Part shown: piece by piece, positions 25,188-32,862 of the stretch
How the letters are laid out: each line of letters opens with the position of its first letter
Position numbering within the stretch: position 1 is the stretch's first letter
Assembly: GCF_009223885.1 (NCBI RefSeq)
Contig: NZ_CP045144.1
Span: 3,646,001-3,710,000, forward strand
Source: Ancylobacter sp. TS-1
Lineage (GTDB): Bacteria > Pseudomonadota > Alphaproteobacteria > Rhizobiales > Xanthobacteraceae
DNA: 64,000 bases
Reading direction: 5' to 3'
Position numbers and translations under genes: made by a program
The notes under the pieces: model-generated
What the model was told of the DNA's origin: nothing
Seen by the model: the letters and a program-made list of their open reading frames with translations, nothing else
Database searches by the model: none

Positions 25188-25220
25188 ATCCTGCCTCATT
25201 GTATAATACTATTAGTATCA
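25168..25220. promoter_or_regulatory. Operators and promoter between XRE repressor and rightward operon
   Basis: GATACTTTTGGTATT at 25168-25182 (inside the repressor's first codons) and, read on the minus strand, GATACTAATAGTATT at 25206-25220 share 12 of 15 positions. The second contains the palindrome ATACTATTAGTAT. TATAAT at 25202-25207 is a good -10 for rightward transcription. Binding by the adjacent repressor is inference. Confidence 0.55.
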
Positions 25221-25246
25221 AATGAATTGAGCGGGAGCAAATCCCA

Positions 25247-25672
25247 ATGCCGAACACCCCTGTTCCGGCCAACGTCATCGGCTTGCCTGCCGTTAGCCGC
25301 TATGACCGCTCCGACATCATGCGCGCTGCCGTCGCCCATGCGCGGCAGATAATTGAGGGTGAGCGCGAGGCGTACTTGCGCCGCTGGTCCGGTGCTATCC
25401 GCTGCGGCGACCGTCGCCCGGCCATGGTCCTGCCGACGTGGCGCGCCGCGATGTCCGAGGCTCTGCGCTACGCGTGGAAGGACGCCAAGAAGGCCCGCGC
25501 TGCGATGCCCGCCAGCACAGGGGCGCCCCGCGAACTGGCAGCCATCGAGCTGCGCATTCTCTCCATTCAAGCTGCCGAGCGCGTCACGCGAGACGAGAGC
25601 GCCATGCTCCCCGCGCTGTACGCCCGCGCCGCCGAACTCTCCCGCGCCGCCATGGCGCACGTCCACCACTGA
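25247..25672 (+). CDS. Conserved prophage hypothetical protein
   Basis: A 141-aa, mostly helical basic protein. Start ATG 25247 with GCGGGAGCAAATCCC upstream. Recognisable blocks: DIMRAAVAHARQIIEGERE and LPTWRAAMSEALRYAWKDAK. The latter is typical of small proteins opening rightward operons in Hyphomicrobiales islands. First gene under the repressor-controlled promoter. Function unknown. Confidence 0.65.
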   Translation: MPNTPVPANVIGLPAVSRYDRSDIMRAAVAHARQIIEGEREAYLRRWSGAIRCGDRRPAMVLPTWRAAMSEALRYAWKDAKKARAAMPASTGAPRELAAIELRILSIQAAERVTRDESAMLPALYARAAELSRAAMAHVHH

Positions 25673-25682
25673 GGGCCATCCA

Positions 25683-26105
25683 ATGACGACACGCCGCAAC
25701 CTCATCCGCGCCGCCGCGTTGGCGCCTGTCATCGTTGCGCTGCCGGCTCTTGCCTGCAACGCCGAGGCCGATCCGTCCATCATCGCAATCTCTGCCTACA
25801 GGGTAGCGCGCGCGGCCTATGTCGCCGCCTGTACCGAATGGGCGACCGATGAAGAGATCAACGCGGCCTGCGATGTCGAATGCCGCGCGGCGATTGTCGC
25901 GTTGTCGACCGTCCCAACAACGCTTGCTGGGGTGCGTGCCTTCTGCGAATTCGGCACCGAATTGGCACGGGAGTCGTCCGAGATAAGTGGAGGGCTCCGC
26001 GACTACACGCCAGGCATTCCACTGAGACTGCTCGACGTCCCCAACGCCGAAGAGATGTTCTTTGCCACGTTGGAGCGCGCAATGCGGCTGCTGCCGCCCG
26101 CCTGA
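25683..26105 (+). CDS. Paralogue 1 of a tandem island family, Tat-like signal
   Basis: A 140-aa protein. MTTRRNLIRAAALAPVIVAL resembles a twin-arginine signal (TRRNLIR) and hydrophobic stretch, with a cut likely after PALACNAEA. The mature part has SIIAISAYRVARAAYVAACT, ...ECRAAIVALSTVPTTLAGVR, AFCEFG. The pattern of a helix, an acidic segment, then A-x3-L-x2-x-P-T-T-x2-G-x2-A is shared with the next two genes. Role unknown. Confidence 0.65.
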   Translation: MTTRRNLIRAAALAPVIVALPALACNAEADPSIIAISAYRVARAAYVAACTEWATDEEINAACDVECRAAIVALSTVPTTLAGVRAFCEFGTELARESSEISGGLRDYTPGIPLRLLDVPNAEEMFFATLERAMRLLPPA

Positions 26106-26176
26106 CCCTTTCGCCATCACTCTCCGTTCTCAGCCAGCGAAACCCGCCGCAATGCGCGAGCGGGAAGGGGGAAGCC

Positions 26177-26785
26177 ATGCCTAATGTGAACCACCGCACC
26201 TTGCCTGGTGCCGCTGCCTCGGTCGCCGTCGTCGCTCCTATTGGTCTTTCCGCCGCAGCGGATCCCGATCCGGTCTTTGCCGCTATCGAGGCGCATCACC
26301 GACTCTGGCAGGCTCATGACGACGCCTGCACCCGACACGGCGAAGTGGAGCGCCAGCACGGAGCCGGCTCCACCGCCGCCACCCGCGCAAGGGAGAAAGC
26401 GGCGCGAGCCTGCGACGAGGATATCGTGGCGCGCGATGCTGTCATCGCAACTGCCCCCGCCTCACGCGCCGGCATGCTCGCCTACCTCGACTTCATCGCC
26501 AGCCCCCAAGGCTTCCAGGCTGATGCAATGGGCGGGGAGCACATAGCCGCCATTCTCCGCTGCGTTCGTGCCTTCGCCGAAAGATGCGGCCCTATGCGGA
26601 GTGAAGTGCTCGGCGCCCTCGATGGCATCGACCATGCCGAATATCTCGTTGAGGCCATCCACATGATGGCTACCGCGCTGGACGGCGACCAATGCAACGC
26701 TGTGCAAGCGATGGCGCGCCACCTCTCCGCGCAGCTCTGCGAAGTCGAGAGCCTGCTGTCGGGTGAAGTCGCGGGGGGCGAGTGA
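26177..26785 (+). CDS. Paralogue 2 of the tandem island family
   Basis: A 202-aa protein. An Ala/Val-rich N terminus (TLPGAAASVAVVAPIGLSAA) may be a signal or its remnant. The core FAAIEAHHRLWQAHDDACTR ... DAVIATAPASRAGMLAYLDF matches the layout of the flanking paralogues. GGGAAGGGGGAAGCC precedes the ATG. The C-terminal 80 residues are extra helices (IAAILRCVRAFAERCGPM). Confidence 0.6.
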   Translation: MPNVNHRTLPGAAASVAVVAPIGLSAAADPDPVFAAIEAHHRLWQAHDDACTRHGEVERQHGAGSTAATRAREKAARACDEDIVARDAVIATAPASRAGMLAYLDFIASPQGFQADAMGGEHIAAILRCVRAFAERCGPMRSEVLGALDGIDHAEYLVEAIHMMATALDGDQCNAVQAMARHLSAQLCEVESLLSGEVAGGE

Positions 26786-26786
26786 C

Positions 26787-27494
26787 ATGGACACCAGCAA
26801 TACCCGGAATGCGAGCGACCCGGCCATGATCCTGATTGACCGCTGGCGTGCCGCCCTCCTCGCCGTGAAGCAGGCAGAACACGCCGCGCTCGCGGACGAC
26901 GAAGTCGGCTTCAACGCCATGTGCCGGCATGAGGAGGTCGCGCTTTACGAAGCACTCGTGACCGCCCCGACCACCGTAGATGGCCTACACGATTTCGCGG
27001 CGTTCGGCCGCGAGGCGTTCACCGACATTGAGGTTCGCCTGGGCATGGACGTGCGGGAGCATCAACCCGGTGCGGCGCTCGGCAACAAACGATCCACCCT
27101 CGGGCTCTATCGCGACACGCTGGAACGCGCTCGCGCTGCGATGGAGATCCCCGAGGGCGACGCAGCCAATACGATGCTGGGCAGCCTCGTTGACTGTCTC
27201 GCAACCTACTCGGCGCCCGCCGTACCCCTGCGCTCGCGAATTCTCGCCTATCGGAAGGCGCTCCGGGCGTTCAACCAGGTCGACCCCTTCGACGACACTC
27301 ACGACCATCTGGAGGCGGCGTGGCTGGCTTTCTACGCCCGCCCAATTCTGCCGCCGGCCCTCACCGCCGACGATGCCGCCGCAGCGTTGCGTCTCGCTAT
27401 CGAAGAAGGCGCGATGAACGATACGTTCGTGACGGAGCTGGTGCGGGTGGCCCTTACCTACATTGCCCGCCTCGCGGCGAAGGAGGCAGCATGA
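26787..27494 (+). CDS. Paralogue 3 of the tandem island family
   Basis: A 235-aa protein without signal. The block ILIDRWRAALLAVKQAEHAA ... ALVTAPTTVDGLHDFAAFG appears in the first half. A second, weaker copy of the same layout occurs in the C-terminal half (RILAYRKALRAFNQVDPFDD ... EAAWLAFYA), so this gene may be an internal duplication. One base after the previous stop. ATGA overlap with the next gene. Confidence 0.6.
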   Translation: MDTSNTRNASDPAMILIDRWRAALLAVKQAEHAALADDEVGFNAMCRHEEVALYEALVTAPTTVDGLHDFAAFGREAFTDIEVRLGMDVREHQPGAALGNKRSTLGLYRDTLERARAAMEIPEGDAANTMLGSLVDCLATYSAPAVPLRSRILAYRKALRAFNQVDPFDDTHDHLEAAWLAFYARPILPPALTADDAAAALRLAIEEGAMNDTFVTELVRVALTYIARLAAKEAA

Positions 27495-27646
27495 ACAAGC
27501 GCCCCGAGCCGACGACCTTCATTGCCGTGACGCCGACGATGCGCCAGCTTATCGAGAACGTCATCGAGGATCTGCTGTTGCTGCTAGACGAACTCGACGG
27601 CGACCCGGACGCCGAGGAAGATGACCCGGCGGGCGACGACGTGTAG
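27491..27646 (+). CDS. Small acidic hypothetical protein
   Basis: A 51-aa frame starting at an ATGA overlap: MNKRPEPTTFIAVTPTMRQL, a helix (IENVIEDLLLLLDELDG) and a very acidic tail. The upstream GGCGAAGGAGGCAGC is a good binding site. Small acidic proteins of phages are sometimes DNA mimics or anti-restriction factors, but nothing here proves that. Confidence 0.6.
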   Translation: MNKRPEPTTFIAVTPTMRQLIENVIEDLLLLLDELDGDPDAEEDDPAGDDV

Positions 27647-27676
27647 CGATCGATTGCGAGCCCGCCGGAGGTACAC

Positions 27677-27955
27677 ATGCCCACCCGCGCTTATCCCCCG
27701 GACTTCTGCGACGCGGCAGAAATGGCCTACCTCATCAGCATGGCCCGCTCGACGTTCCTTGAGCATGTAGCGGCTAGGCGGTTGCCGGAGGGAATTCTGA
27801 TCGGCGGGAGGCGCTTATGGAGTCGCGCCCGCGTTATCGACGCCCTTGAAGCCCTCTACGATCCAGAGCGTAATGCGCCGTTCGGGATCAGGGAGAGGGC
27901 GCGTGGCGAGCTGACGGCGAAGCGACGCCAAAGCAAAGGCGCTCGTGATGAGTGA
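27677..27955 (+). CDS. AlpA/MerR-like HTH protein
   Basis: A 92-aa protein: FCDAAEMAYLISMARSTFLE is the HTH, and LPEGILIGGRRLWSRARVID the wing, as in excisionase-type regulators that act with tyrosine integrases. CCGGAGGTACAC precedes the ATG. The tail is basic (RARGELTAKRRQSKGARDE). Possible excisionase or regulator of the right arm. Confidence 0.7.
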   Translation: MPTRAYPPDFCDAAEMAYLISMARSTFLEHVAARRLPEGILIGGRRLWSRARVIDALEALYDPERNAPFGIRERARGELTAKRRQSKGARDE

Positions 27956-28127
27956 GCCTAGCGGTGGCGCGCTGGAGGCCACCCGATAATCGCTAGCCGC
28001 AGATAAACCCTTCACCGAGTCATTCGCAGTGCAGCGATTGGACTTGCGCGAAGGCCCCGCAAGGATGACCATCTTACCAACCGTAAGGAGTGGGGTAGGG
28101 CTACGGGCAACGTATAGGGGCAACGCC

Positions 28128-28319
28128 ATGGACAATAGTGACGAGCTGTGCGACGTGCCTCACGAACTTTGCGACCGCATGTCTGACCTGCGTTATGTCT
28201 GTGAGGCGCGAGGTTGGGCCGATCTACTTTACCTTCTCGATATCGTTGCGCACGAGCTTAAGACCCGCCTGGCTCCGCCGCCGGAGGTGCATGTCGAGCC
28301 AACGGATATGCTCGCATAG
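28128..28319 (+). CDS. Small acidic hypothetical protein
   Basis: A 63-aa frame starting MDNSDELCDVPHELCDRMSD after AGGGGCAACGCC. Helical (RGWADLLYLLDIVAHELKTR) with three cysteines near the N terminus. No family recognised. Its last 96 bases overlap a minus-strand frame. Confidence 0.5.
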   Translation: MDNSDELCDVPHELCDRMSDLRYVCEARGWADLLYLLDIVAHELKTRLAPPPEVHVEPTDMLA

Positions 28320-28499
28320 CAGCGACAAGGCAGCGGGTTCGGCCCCGTCAATTGCCATCTGCGCTCGCAGCAGATGCAGTGCATCCCGTGCAGTCTGCAT
28401 TCTCTCAGGTTCGCGTCCAAGAATCGCGTCGGAGGCGGCGATGAGCGAGCGAGTATCGATCAGACTTGGCGGCCGGCGGGCTGTCATGTCACCTGACAT
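28224..28499 (-). CDS. Possible small hypothetical protein
   Basis: A 91-aa helical frame (SLIDTRSLIAASDAILGREP, HLLRAQMAIDG, HIRWLDMHLRRRSQAG) that fills the gap between the 28128 gene and the nuclease on the opposite strand. Composition looks protein-like, but no good ribosome binding site is seen and it overlaps the 28128 gene. Low confidence. Confidence 0.35.
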   Translation of the reverse strand: MSGDMTARRPPSLIDTRSLIAASDAILGREPERMQTARDALHLLRAQMAIDGAEPAALSLLCEHIRWLDMHLRRRSQAGLKLVRNDIEKVK

Positions 28500-28514
28500 A
28501 TCAGATGGAAGCTA

Positions 28515-29024
28515 ATGCTGCGAATAGCGCACTGCTGCATGCGAGATAGCGGGCTGGTGCGAGCTGCCGTTTGCCTGCTTGGGCTCCTCTCCACCCCTAC
28601 CTTAGCCGCCGGCTTGATCGTAGGTCAGGCAACTGTGATCGACGGTGACACGCTGGAGATCCACGGCGAGCGCATCCGTCTCAACGGCATCGACGCGCCA
28701 GAGAGTCGGCAAACCTGCCAGAGGGCTGACGGATCGGAGTATCGCTGCGGGCAAGGGGCGGCCTTCGCGCTGGCGGATTGGATCGGCCGCGCGACGGTGA
28801 CGTGTGAGCCGCACGGGCATGACCGCTACCGGCGCGTCATTGCCACCTGCTATGCTCGCGGAGAGGATGCCGGCCGCTGGCTCGTCCAGAATGGTCACGC
28901 ACTGGCGTTCCGGCGGTATAGCCTCGTCTATGTGCCGGACGAAGAACGGGCGCAGGCGGCCGGCTCTGGCGTCTGGCAGGGGCATTTCATCCTGCCGTGG
29001 GATTGGCGCAAGGGAGCGCGATAG
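28515..29024 (+). CDS. Secreted staphylococcal-nuclease-like (SNase) protein
   Basis: A 169-aa protein. A hydrophobic N-terminal segment (VRAAVCLLGLLSTPTLAAG, about 15-33) is a signal peptide. The SNase core shows VIDGDTLEIHGERIRLNG, GIDAPESRQTC, and HDRYRRVIATCYARG, containing the calcium-binding Asp/Asp and catalytic Arg positions. Four cysteines suggest periplasmic disulfides. SNase hydrolyses DNA and RNA. It is followed 4 bases later by a single-span protein and faces a secreted YHYH-like gene, a recurrent cassette in alphaproteobacterial islands. Confidence 0.85.
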   Translation: MLRIAHCCMRDSGLVRAAVCLLGLLSTPTLAAGLIVGQATVIDGDTLEIHGERIRLNGIDAPESRQTCQRADGSEYRCGQGAAFALADWIGRATVTCEPHGHDRYRRVIATCYARGEDAGRWLVQNGHALAFRRYSLVYVPDEERAQAAGSGVWQGHFILPWDWRKGAR

Positions 29025-29028
29025 CGCC

Positions 29029-29157
29029 ATGCCGAGCGGCTACGAGAAATCCGATGACTACGGCGGCCCGGATCCAGCCTGGCGAGGCATAATGGCCATT
29101 GTCGTGGTTATCGGGATTGCCGCCCTGGCCGTCTTGATCGTGCGTCAATGGCAATGA
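29029..29157 (+). CDS. Small single-span membrane protein
   Basis: A 42-aa frame: MPSGYEKSDDYGGPDPAWRG, then one transmembrane segment (IMAIVVVIGIAALAVLIV). AAGGGAG lies upstream. It immediately follows the nuclease gene and probably shares its transcript. Overlaps the 3' end of the opposing 29145 gene. Confidence 0.6.
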   Translation: MPSGYEKSDDYGGPDPAWRGIMAIVVVIGIAALAVLIVRQWQ

Positions 29158-29300
29158 AAGGCGCCGGCCTTCTTGTCCATGTGGCAGCACTGTCCCGGAG
29201 GTGAATCCTTGCGGCATCCGCCGCCGTGCGCGCCGGCAGTCTGCGTTGCAACCAGAAGCGACAGTAGAACCAACCCCAACCGCACAAGCCGACTCCGCAT
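29145..29300 (-). CDS. Small secreted Cys/His protein (YHYH-like)
   Basis: A 51-aa frame starting MRSRLVRLGLVLLSLLVATQ with a signal peptide ending near TAGAHG. The mature peptide GGGCRKDSPPGQCCHMDKKA ends in GAFHCH, resembling the YHYH/zinc-binding tail GCH..RKTGxYHCH found in proteins associated with secreted SNases. GAGGGG precedes the ATG. A longer in-frame start at 29552 is rejected. Confidence 0.6.
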   Translation of the reverse strand: MRSRLVRLGLVLLSLLVATQTAGAHGGGCRKDSPPGQCCHMDKKAGAFHCH

Positions 29301-29385
29301 TTCCCCTCGGGAAGTATCCCGGCACTCTCGACTCTCGATTGTAGATGCGCAAGCATCTAGCCGGGGTTGGTTGGGGATACCGAGA

Positions 29386-30138
29386 ATGCGTGCAGTGGCA
29401 GTGCTGGCGGTGACGCTGGCTTTGGCGGGGTGTGTCACGGGCGAACGCGCCGAATTCAAGCCTTCGGTCGGGCAGGAGGCTATCGTTCGAGATGGCAATC
29501 CGGCCCTGGTGTCGATGAAGCCGCGCTCCGTCGTCATGGTGAAGCCCGCCAAGCGCGAGATGGTTCCCGGAGGCCGGCCCGTCTACGTCATTGCCGCTTA
29601 CAATGCCGGTCAGGAATCGACGCTTCTCGCCGTCAGCAACATCACCGTGGAGCAGATGGTCGGCGGGGAACCGATAGGAGAGCTAAAGGTCTTCACGTAC
29701 GAGGATCTTGTGCGTGAGGAGCAGGCTCGGCAGGTCATGGCCGCCATTCTTGTCGGCGTCGCGGCAGGCGCCAATTCGGCGGCTGCTAACAACGCCGGGT
29801 ACTACAATAGCCGCTCGACAGTCTACACGCCGCGAGGGACGGCGGTTGTGACGACGACGAGTTACAGCCCGGCGGCCGCGAACATCGCCCGCAACAATGC
29901 GGCTTTTGAGAACGCCGCTATGACGGCCTCCGTCGTGGAAAGGGGTCGACAGAACCTCGTTGCACTCGAAAACCAAGTGCTCAAGGACAACACCATCATG
30001 CCGGGGGAGTGGGTCGGCGGTCAGGTGCACATAGCGCCGCCTGTGAACAATGAGGCAGGCAAGGAGTACCGGATCACGGTGACGGTCGGGCCGGATGTTC
30101 ACAGGGTCGATGTAGCGCAGAAGCCTGCTGGGGGATGA
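29386..30138 (+). CDS. Lipoprotein of unknown function
   Basis: A 250-aa protein. MRAVAVLAVTLALAGC gives a lipobox with acylated Cys16. The exported part has a beta-rich N-terminal half (about 40-110), a low-complexity Ala/Asn/Tyr region (AAGANSAAANNAGYYNSRST, about 125-145) and a C-terminal beta segment (EYRITVTVGPDVHRVDVAQ). Possible envelope-modifying moron. No family recognised. Confidence 0.7.
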   Translation: MRAVAVLAVTLALAGCVTGERAEFKPSVGQEAIVRDGNPALVSMKPRSVVMVKPAKREMVPGGRPVYVIAAYNAGQESTLLAVSNITVEQMVGGEPIGELKVFTYEDLVREEQARQVMAAILVGVAAGANSAAANNAGYYNSRSTVYTPRGTAVVTTTSYSPAAANIARNNAAFENAAMTASVVERGRQNLVALENQVLKDNTIMPGEWVGGQVHIAPPVNNEAGKEYRITVTVGPDVHRVDVAQKPAGG

Positions 30139-30485
30139 CGTTAGACCGCTACGCGGAGAGTTTAGCCCGCGCTGCTTTCCCCAGAATTTTGGTGTCAAGG
30201 CCATTGACACGCATTTTTTATTGAATCGTTGCCAAAAAACGACAATTGGCCTCGATTCGCCATAACTAGCCGCTACAGCAGCGAATTACCACGAGATTTA
30301 GTGCCGTCAGCGGCCATCGGACCCCATCGGTGGCGCTGTCCGGGTTAACAAGGGTGAGCGAATCTGTTGTGTTCTCTAGTGTTGGGAATATAAAGCCCAA
30401 TGAGAAGGGAACGTTTCCTCTCACGCACAGTTAGAAACACGAGTCAAGATTTTGCTCCCTCGAAGGTGGAGCAGGGACGGTAACC
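30139..30485. other. AT-richer intergenic region with a possible promoter
   Basis: No gene seen. AT content rises compared with the flanks. TTGTGT at 30368 and TATAAA near 30390, 16 bases apart, form a weak promoter-like pair for the 30486 gene. No terminator stands out. Confidence 0.3.
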
Positions 30486-30692
30486 ATGAGCAAACTCTCC
30501 AGTGAGCAGAAGCAAGCGCTACTGAATGAGTGGTTCAAGCGCGAAAAGCGTGAGAACGGGCTCAAGGATATGAAGTGCTTCATTGGCGATCCGGCCAACA
30601 CGACGCTTGACGAAGCTGTCACCGAGCTTCTTTCCCTTGTCGAGGACGAGGATCGGAGTTCGAAGCCGATTTCCTTGCATAATCTCCTTTGA
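30486..30692 (+). CDS. Small hypothetical protein
   Basis: A 68-aa charged protein (MSKLSSEQKQALLNEWFKRE, then MKCFIGDPANTTLDEAVTEL). Upstream AGGTGGAGCAGGGACGG supports the start. It precedes the ImmA-like gene by 31 bp and could be its partner (regulator or antitoxin-like), which is inference from position. Confidence 0.55.
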   Translation: MSKLSSEQKQALLNEWFKREKRENGLKDMKCFIGDPANTTLDEAVTELLSLVEDEDRSSKPISLHNLL

Positions 30693-30711
30693 CAGGTGCT
30701 CGGTGTGGTTA

Positions 30712-30730
30712 TACCCATGACTCATGGGTA
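30712..30730. promoter_or_regulatory. Perfect 9-bp inverted repeat over the start codon of the 30724 gene
   Basis: TACCCATGA, a single C, then TCATGGGTA; the right arm contains the ATG at 30724. It could be an operator bound by a dimeric regulator or an RNA hairpin hiding the start codon. No clear ribosome binding site lies upstream. Confidence 0.55.
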
Positions 30731-31317
30731 GCAATTACGTTGAAGCGCTAGTTTTAGCGCGCGACCTGCATAAACGCGTCAGCGGTGAGATGTTGACCAA
30801 ACCGGACGGTACCGTTCTGGTTCCGGTTGATCTCGCTCCGCTGATGCTGCTTGTCAAAGACGAGTTTGGGCCGCAATTCGAGGTTGATATTGCGCGCACC
30901 CCTAAGCTCAACAAAGTATTTGGACACTATCTCCGATATGATTCGCGGGTGAAAATCCGTATCGCGGATCGTCTAAATACGTGTTGGACGCGCTTGGTCA
31001 TATGCAAGGAGATTATGCATCTTTTTTGCAGCAACTCCGAAGAGCATTACTCAACAGATCCGATTGAACAGCTGAAGAAGGCACTCGACCGCAACGAGCC
31101 TTCGGCGCTGGATCATGAGTTGCATGACGAAGATTTCGCGCTATTTGCCGCAATGGAATATCTTTATCCGTGGCATCTCCGGATAAAGCTCGCCGATATG
31201 AATGGCTACGACTATCTAGCCGTTGCTACAAAATTCCGCATACCGCAGATTGTAGTCGAGAACTACTTCATAACAGGGTACGGTTCTCTTTCAGAATCGG
31301 CTCACCAGCAGCTCTAG
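30724..31317 (+). CDS. ImmA/IrrE-like protein with degenerate protease motif
   Basis: A 197-aa protein. The layout resembles ImmA/IrrE-type metalloproteases that cleave phage repressors: VKIRIADRLN then TRLVICKEIMHLF near residue 98, at the place of HExxH. Here the first His is Lys (KEIMH), so the zinc site looks broken. ALFAAMEYLYPW near 142 matches the downstream helix. It may be a pseudo-enzyme that binds a regulator, or a different family. The gene is AT-richer than most neighbours. Confidence 0.5.
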   Translation: MGSNYVEALVLARDLHKRVSGEMLTKPDGTVLVPVDLAPLMLLVKDEFGPQFEVDIARTPKLNKVFGHYLRYDSRVKIRIADRLNTCWTRLVICKEIMHLFCSNSEEHYSTDPIEQLKKALDRNEPSALDHELHDEDFALFAAMEYLYPWHLRIKLADMNGYDYLAVATKFRIPQIVVENYFITGYGSLSESAHQQL

Positions 31318-31325
31318 TTTGTTTG

Positions 31326-31613
31326 GTGACACCAAATCCCCCTATTGAGCCTCGACTGATGGCCAAAGCCCAGGCTGCGGCCTATTGCGGCCTTACTCCA
31401 TCCGGGTTTTCGGCTTGGGTGAAGGCGGGAATAGTTCCCGGCCCCATCCCCGGAACGCAGCGGTACGACCGCAAGGCCATCGACGCGGCGCTAGACCGCC
31501 ATAGCGGGATTGTGGCACCGGCCGAACCCACTTCTTACGACCCTCTTGAAGAATGGCTGAAAGAGCGTGGCCACCCTGCCCATTCAGGGGCAGGCCGCCC
31601 GCTTAGGCGGTGA
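31326..31613 (+). CDS. AlpA-like HTH protein preceding the integrase region
   Basis: Starts at GTG 31326 (95 aa), because IEPRLMAKAQAAAYCGLTPS matches relatives that begin a few residues before EPRL; ATG 31359 is the alternative. HTH QAAAYCGLTPSGFSAWVKAG, then wing GPIPGTQRYDRKAIDAAL. Relatives lie next to tyrosine integrases in Hyphomicrobiales and probably act as excisionase or integrase regulators. Here an oxidoreductase gene separates it from the integrase. Confidence 0.65.
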   Translation: MTPNPPIEPRLMAKAQAAAYCGLTPSGFSAWVKAGIVPGPIPGTQRYDRKAIDAALDRHSGIVAPAEPTSYDPLEEWLKERGHPAHSGAGRPLRR

Positions 31614-31672
31614 TCAACGGGCGGCCGCTCGTGTCTTTCAACCATGGCCGTGCCGCACGGCGAGTGGGCCAA

Positions 31673-32551
31673 TCATGCAGTCTTCGCGCCTTTGAAGGCC
31701 TCGAAAAGATAGGCGGTATCGAGCGCCCCCTTTCCCTGGTCGACCGGCACCCTCATGACATCGAGGAGCGCCTTTGCGAACGCGGGATCGACACCGAGTT
31801 CGCTGGAACAAGCGAGCCACATCCTCGCCCCAGCCAGATCGGTTTGCAGCGCTGACTGCACGTTGGTGAAATCCCGCGCGCGAATGGCTTCGCGAAAGGA
31901 TACCGAGCGCCGGTTTACGTCGGCTGAAAAGGAGGGCAGGGCGGCGAAGAACAGCTCGGGGTCTAGGCCCGCCGCCTCGCAAATCGCCGCACCGTGCAAC
32001 ATCGCCATAGGCGCCGCGAAGCAGTAGCTGAGGAAGGCACAATCGAGCATGGTCGGATTGGTGACGTTTTCTCCGGCGTAAATCGACTTGCCCGCCAGCG
32101 CGACGAGCGTCCCGACATGTTCCTCGAACGTGGCAGCGTCGCCGCCGTAGTAAATTACTGCGTCAGGCCGGCCTATGGTCGCGGGAAAGCAGCAAATCCG
32201 GCCGTCGAGATAACGGATGCCATGTCGGCCAGCCCATGCAGCTAGCTCCGTCGCATCGGCTGGCAGTCCGGTCGCGAGCTGCACGAGCGTCTTGCCCTTC
32301 AACGCTTCGATCACCTCAGGTCGGTCGAGGCTCGACCATGTGGCCGCGTAGTTGATCAGGCAGGAAACCACGAGGTCGGAGCTTTGAATCGCCTCGACGA
32401 TACTGCCGGCGAGATTGGCTGACGAGGCAAAGGGTGAACCGCGCTCAGGCGTGCGGTTCCACAATGTCGGACGCATCCCGGCGGCGATAAGGGCGCGCGC
32501 TAGAGAACTGCCCATGGAGCCAAGCCCCAGCAGAGATACGGATGACGACAT
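31673..32551 (-). CDS. NADP-dependent imine-reductase-like / 6PGDH-fold oxidoreductase
   Basis: A 292-aa protein starting MSSSVSLLGLGSMGSSLARA with GGGAG upstream. Rossmann GxGxxG (GLGSMGSSLA) at 9-18; NRT at about 32 suggests NADPH preference. LDGRICCFPATIGRPDAVIY (about 136-155) and a helical C-terminal dimerisation domain fit the imine reductase/beta-hydroxyacid dehydrogenase superfamily. The usual catalytic Lys of hydroxyacid dehydrogenases is not apparent. It is an isolated metabolic cargo gene inside the element, opposite in strand to its left neighbour. Confidence 0.8.
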   Translation of the reverse strand: MSSSVSLLGLGSMGSSLARALIAAGMRPTLWNRTPERGSPFASSANLAGSIVEAIQSSDLVVSCLINYAATWSSLDRPEVIEALKGKTLVQLATGLPADATELAAWAGRHGIRYLDGRICCFPATIGRPDAVIYYGGDAATFEEHVGTLVALAGKSIYAGENVTNPTMLDCAFLSYCFAAPMAMLHGAAICEAAGLDPELFFAALPSFSADVNRRSVSFREAIRARDFTNVQSALQTDLAGARMWLACSSELGVDPAFAKALLDVMRVPVDQGKGALDTAYLFEAFKGAKTA

Positions 32552-32862
32552 TGCACTCTCCCGATTTTGCCTCGGAGTGAATGGCAAGCGTCGTGCCAGC
32601 TATAATAAGGCGCGCCATCGCAGCAATTCAGCCTCAAGAAGCTGGTGTCCTCCACGCGGTGGGCCGCTGAGGCATGTCGACAATGCGATTCTCGGAATGT
32701 CCGTCTGCGACACATGAGACATATGCGACACTTCCAACTTCGGTCCGACCGCCGCGAATGCCGCAAGCGGGCTCCGCTTCATGGCCAATGGGATTGGCGG
32801 CGATAGCACGCCATCAGATTGAGGGCGTGTCCCTAGCAAAACTGGGCGCTGTTGCTGGATCC

